From Pedobacter sp. (lineage in GTDB: Bacteria; Bacteroidota; Bacteroidia; Sphingobacteriales; Sphingobacteriaceae), in contig JAVHXV010000001.1 of the NCBI GenBank assembly GCA_031119475.1, forward strand, positions 186,001-250,000: a stretch of 64,000 bases of DNA, written 5' to 3'. The notes below the pieces were generated by a model. It saw only the letters and a program-made list of their open reading frames with translations, did no database searches and was not told where the DNA came from. A program made the position numbers and the translations under genes. Shown here in pieces: positions 62,397 to 64,000 of the stretch (the first letter of the stretch is position 1; every line of letters begins with the position of its first letter).

Positions 62397-62954
62397 TTAC
62401 AGCATCCAGAAATAACTGGTGCTTAATTTTTGACGGAGGCGCTTCAGCGCGATGGTGAGCTGGTTTTCGACCGTTTTTTCAGAAATGTTAAGCTTGGTGG
62501 CGATTTCCTTGTTGGAAAGGTAACCGTACCGGCTCATCTGGAAGATTTCACGGCATCGATCTGGCAATTGTGTAGCAATGCTCTTGATCAGTTCTTCGAG
62601 CTGCCTAACTTCATAAGGTTCATCCTTGGCATGGTCTAGCTCGACCGAGCCCAAATGGTTGATGATCGATTCCCTGTTCTTACTGTTCCTGATGTAATTG
62701 GCGGTCTTGAATTTAACGGCCGTTAAAAGATATCCCTTACAGGAAGTCAATTCCCAGGTTTCCCGGTTTTCCCAGAACCATACAAATATATCCTGAAGAA
62801 TGTCTAAACAGGCTTCCCGGTCGCGCAAGATGTTGTAGGCCGATCCAAAAAGCAAATGCCAATGCCGATCATAGATTTCTGTGAAGGCAGGATAACTCCC
62901 TTCCTTGATCAGCACGAGCAGCTCATTTTCTGTATATGCGCTATGGTCAGACAT
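62397..62954 (-). CDS. ECF sigma factor of the polysaccharide utilisation locus
   Basis: 185 aa from the Met at 62954; the upstream frame extension is not supported. Region 2: FTEIYDRHWHLLFGSAYNIL, ILQDIFVWFWENRETWEL, GYLLTAVKFKTANYIR. Region 4: LPDRCREIFQMSRYGYLSNK with EIATKLNISEKTVENQLTIA. This is the Bacteroidota FecI-like type that works with FecR and controls the adjacent SusC/D operon. The 443 bp upstream carries only repeat DNA. Confidence 0.94.
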   Translation of the reverse strand: MSDHSAYTENELLVLIKEGSYPAFTEIYDRHWHLLFGSAYNILRDREACLDILQDIFVWFWENRETWELTSCKGYLLTAVKFKTANYIRNSKNRESIINHLGSVELDHAKDEPYEVRQLEELIKSIATQLPDRCREIFQMSRYGYLSNKEIATKLNISEKTVENQLTIALKRLRQKLSTSYFWML

Positions 62955-63352
62955 TGTTTGGTTTGGTAATCGAAGATAGCTAATTGCGAAGGCACCAACA
63001 AAGTGTAGTGGTAAATTAATCATTTCTTAACCTAAAACAAAACAGATTATTGCGATTCCCGCACCTAGCTCGTTTACCTTTTCGCTATACCAACGCTATA
63101 CCAACGCTACCGATTCTATACCTTTTCTTTACCCTTTCTATACCTTTTCTTTACTTATCCTTTACCTATTCTATACCCTTTGTTTACCTAAAACGTATAG
63201 AATCGGTATATTTTGGGTATGCAAAAGGTAGGTGAAACCGCTAGCTGGTATAAGCTTGGTATAGCTTAGGTGTAGTTCAACCTTCAGCCTTTGCCAACAC
63301 CCCTCGCTATACCTATAACCCTCAAATTTTAATGTATTTTCCCCAAATAAGA
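62955..63352. repeat. Gene-free region with CTATACC/CTTTACC word repeat
   Basis: From about 63073 to 63190 the sequence consists of TATACCAACGCTATACCAAC and CTATACCTTTTCTTTACCC units with a 9-20 bp rhythm. From 63190 to about 63290 the inverse-sense words GGTATA, GGTATAAGC and GGTATAGC appear, so the two halves can pair imperfectly. No gene is credible here. Confidence 0.7.
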
Positions 63353-63384
63353 TTGGATGGTGTAAAAACAAAGTTTTATTTTTG
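63353..63384 (+). promoter_or_regulatory. Promoter of the right-edge two-gene unit
   Basis: TTG (63353-63355), a 21-bp spacer and TATTTTTG (63377-63384, TAnnTTTG) lie 14 bp before the ATG at 63399. Confidence 0.5.
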
Positions 63385-63398
63385 TATGTTTAATTATT

Positions 63399-63620
63399 AT
63401 GTCGGCAAGAGGAAAAATTGTAGGTAGATGGGGAACCAAAGATGGTTATGCTTATCTGACCAAGAAAATATTGATGGGAAGAGCTAAACGTGCGGGGAAA
63501 ATTGCTGCGAAGGATGCAATGGAAGTGATGGGCTATGTCGTTACCGTCAAAGATGGTTGGGTAGTACGCGAACACCATAACGGAACGATAGAGAAGATTG
63601 AAAAACTGCAAACAGCTTAA
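63399..63620 (+). CDS. Small basic protein upstream of zeta-like kinase (putative antitoxin)
   Basis: 73 aa, rich in Lys and Arg. It begins MSARGKIVGRWGTKDGYAYL, with a helical basic middle (KKILMGRAKRAGKIAAKDAM) and an acidic/basic end (GTIEKIEKLQTA). No known domain is clear to me. It stands 11 bp before the P-loop kinase gene and shares its promoter. That geometry and size suit a toxin-antitoxin partner, but similarity to epsilon antitoxins is not visible. Confidence 0.7.
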   Translation: MSARGKIVGRWGTKDGYAYLTKKILMGRAKRAGKIAAKDAMEVMGYVVTVKDGWVVREHHNGTIEKIEKLQTA

Positions 63621-63631
63621 CCCTTATCATT

Positions 63632-64000
63632 TTGATCGAGGATAAATCGACCCAGTTGCGACTAAGGGTGTTTGCGGGGCCGAATGGTTCTGGCAAGAGC
63701 ACGATCATAAATGAAATCCGCGAAACCAAAATCAGAGAAAACGTCAAACTCGATGTCGGTATCTATATCAATGCGGATGATATTGCACAACACCTAAAAA
63801 AGGGCGATTTTTCTATTACACCTTATCAGGTCGGCTTTTGCGCTGAAGACCTCATCAATTTTGCCCAATCTCAAGGACTATTGTTTGGCAGTTTTAATGC
63901 TGATCAGTTGCAGGAATCTTTTATCATAGTTGGCAAGAAGCTTAAACTTTTAGTTCAAGAGAATTTGGATAGGGTCGCACAAATCGTGGCCAGATATTTA
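63632..64000 (+). CDS. Zeta-toxin-like P-loop kinase, N-terminal part
   Basis: The frame is open to the window edge, 123 codons visible; the gene continues outside. No ATG is available between the upstream stop (63599) and the P-loop, so the TTG at 63632 is the likely start (MIEDKSTQLRLRVFAG). Walker A GPNGSGKST is at residues 16-24. INADDIA follows at about 51-57, close to the NADEIA motif of zeta/UDP-GlcNAc kinases, then YQVGFCAEDLINFAQ. Zeta toxins phosphorylate UDP-GlcNAc and stop wall synthesis; this homologue could also be a housekeeping AAA kinase. Confidence 0.78.
   Translation, partial: MIEDKSTQLRLRVFAGPNGSGKSTIINEIRETKIRENVKLDVGIYINADDIAQHLKKGDFSITPYQVGFCAEDLINFAQSQGLLFGSFNADQLQESFIIVGKKLKLLVQENLDRVAQIVARYL

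Noticed and set aside
63050..63371. Short frames on both strands in the CTATACC repeat region
   Set aside because: The peptide is itself a repeat (FLYLSFTYSIP) dictated by the DNA repeat, with no conserved feature.

Overview
The window looks like chromosomal DNA of a Bacteroidota bacterium of the Sphingobacteriaceae, most like Pedobacter. The grounds are SusC/SusD and FecR/ECF-sigma pairs, four GLPGLI-family proteins, PorP/SprF with a type IX secretion (T9SS) C-terminal domain, TAnnTTTG-type -7 promoter boxes, moderate G+C, and many degenerate word-like repeats between genes. The assignment is by family content only. I saw no rRNA, tRNA, CRISPR array or insertion sequence.

1-8 kb: the 3' end of a GH20 hexosaminidase, a lipoprotein, a DUF922-like HExxH protein, an ECF sigma factor with a membrane partner, a dicarboxylate/amino-acid symporter with two small paralogous membrane-anchored proteins, and a blaI-blaR1-type repressor/M56 protease pair. 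8-15 kb: a minus-strand cluster of one TonB-type outer-membrane barrel and four GLPGLI proteins. Identical three-half-site operators (TCGTA-N4-TACGA-N5-TCGTA) lie in front of blaI and both GLPGLI transcription units, so the repressor/protease pair probably controls the whole cluster. This is the best candidate for an under-described system here.

15-25 kb: rplU-rpmA (L27 with a long Ala/Lys/Pro tail) and its terminator, a polyprenyl synthase, two tandem carboxypeptidase-regulatory-like paralogues, RNase R, a small secreted protein with a possible C-terminal sorting signal, a double ABC ATPase and a DEDDy exonuclease. 25-32 kb: an arginine-centred block (arginine decarboxylase, CtlX-like hydrolase, arginine deiminase family, divergent argS), then an NTR-like/MORN-like secreted protein. 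32-38 kb: a roughly 306-bp duplicated non-coding element with covarying hairpins, a TSUP permease, a PerM/AI-2E family permease, mnmE, and an AT-rich XRE/AbiEii toxin-antitoxin pair.

38-50 kb: a TPR histidine kinase, a four-gene T9SS-type surface operon, and a LOV-domain (blue-light) histidine kinase coupled to a response regulator whose 3' end looks frameshifted. An atypical Fpg/Nei glycosylase is divergent from the kinase. 50-63 kb: DUF4385 and DUF3253 proteins, an unknown secreted protein, and a complete polysaccharide utilisation locus (ECF sigma, FecR, SusC, SusD, a lipoprotein and GH20), probably for GlcNAc-containing glycans. The right edge holds a small basic protein and the start of a zeta-toxin-like P-loop kinase.
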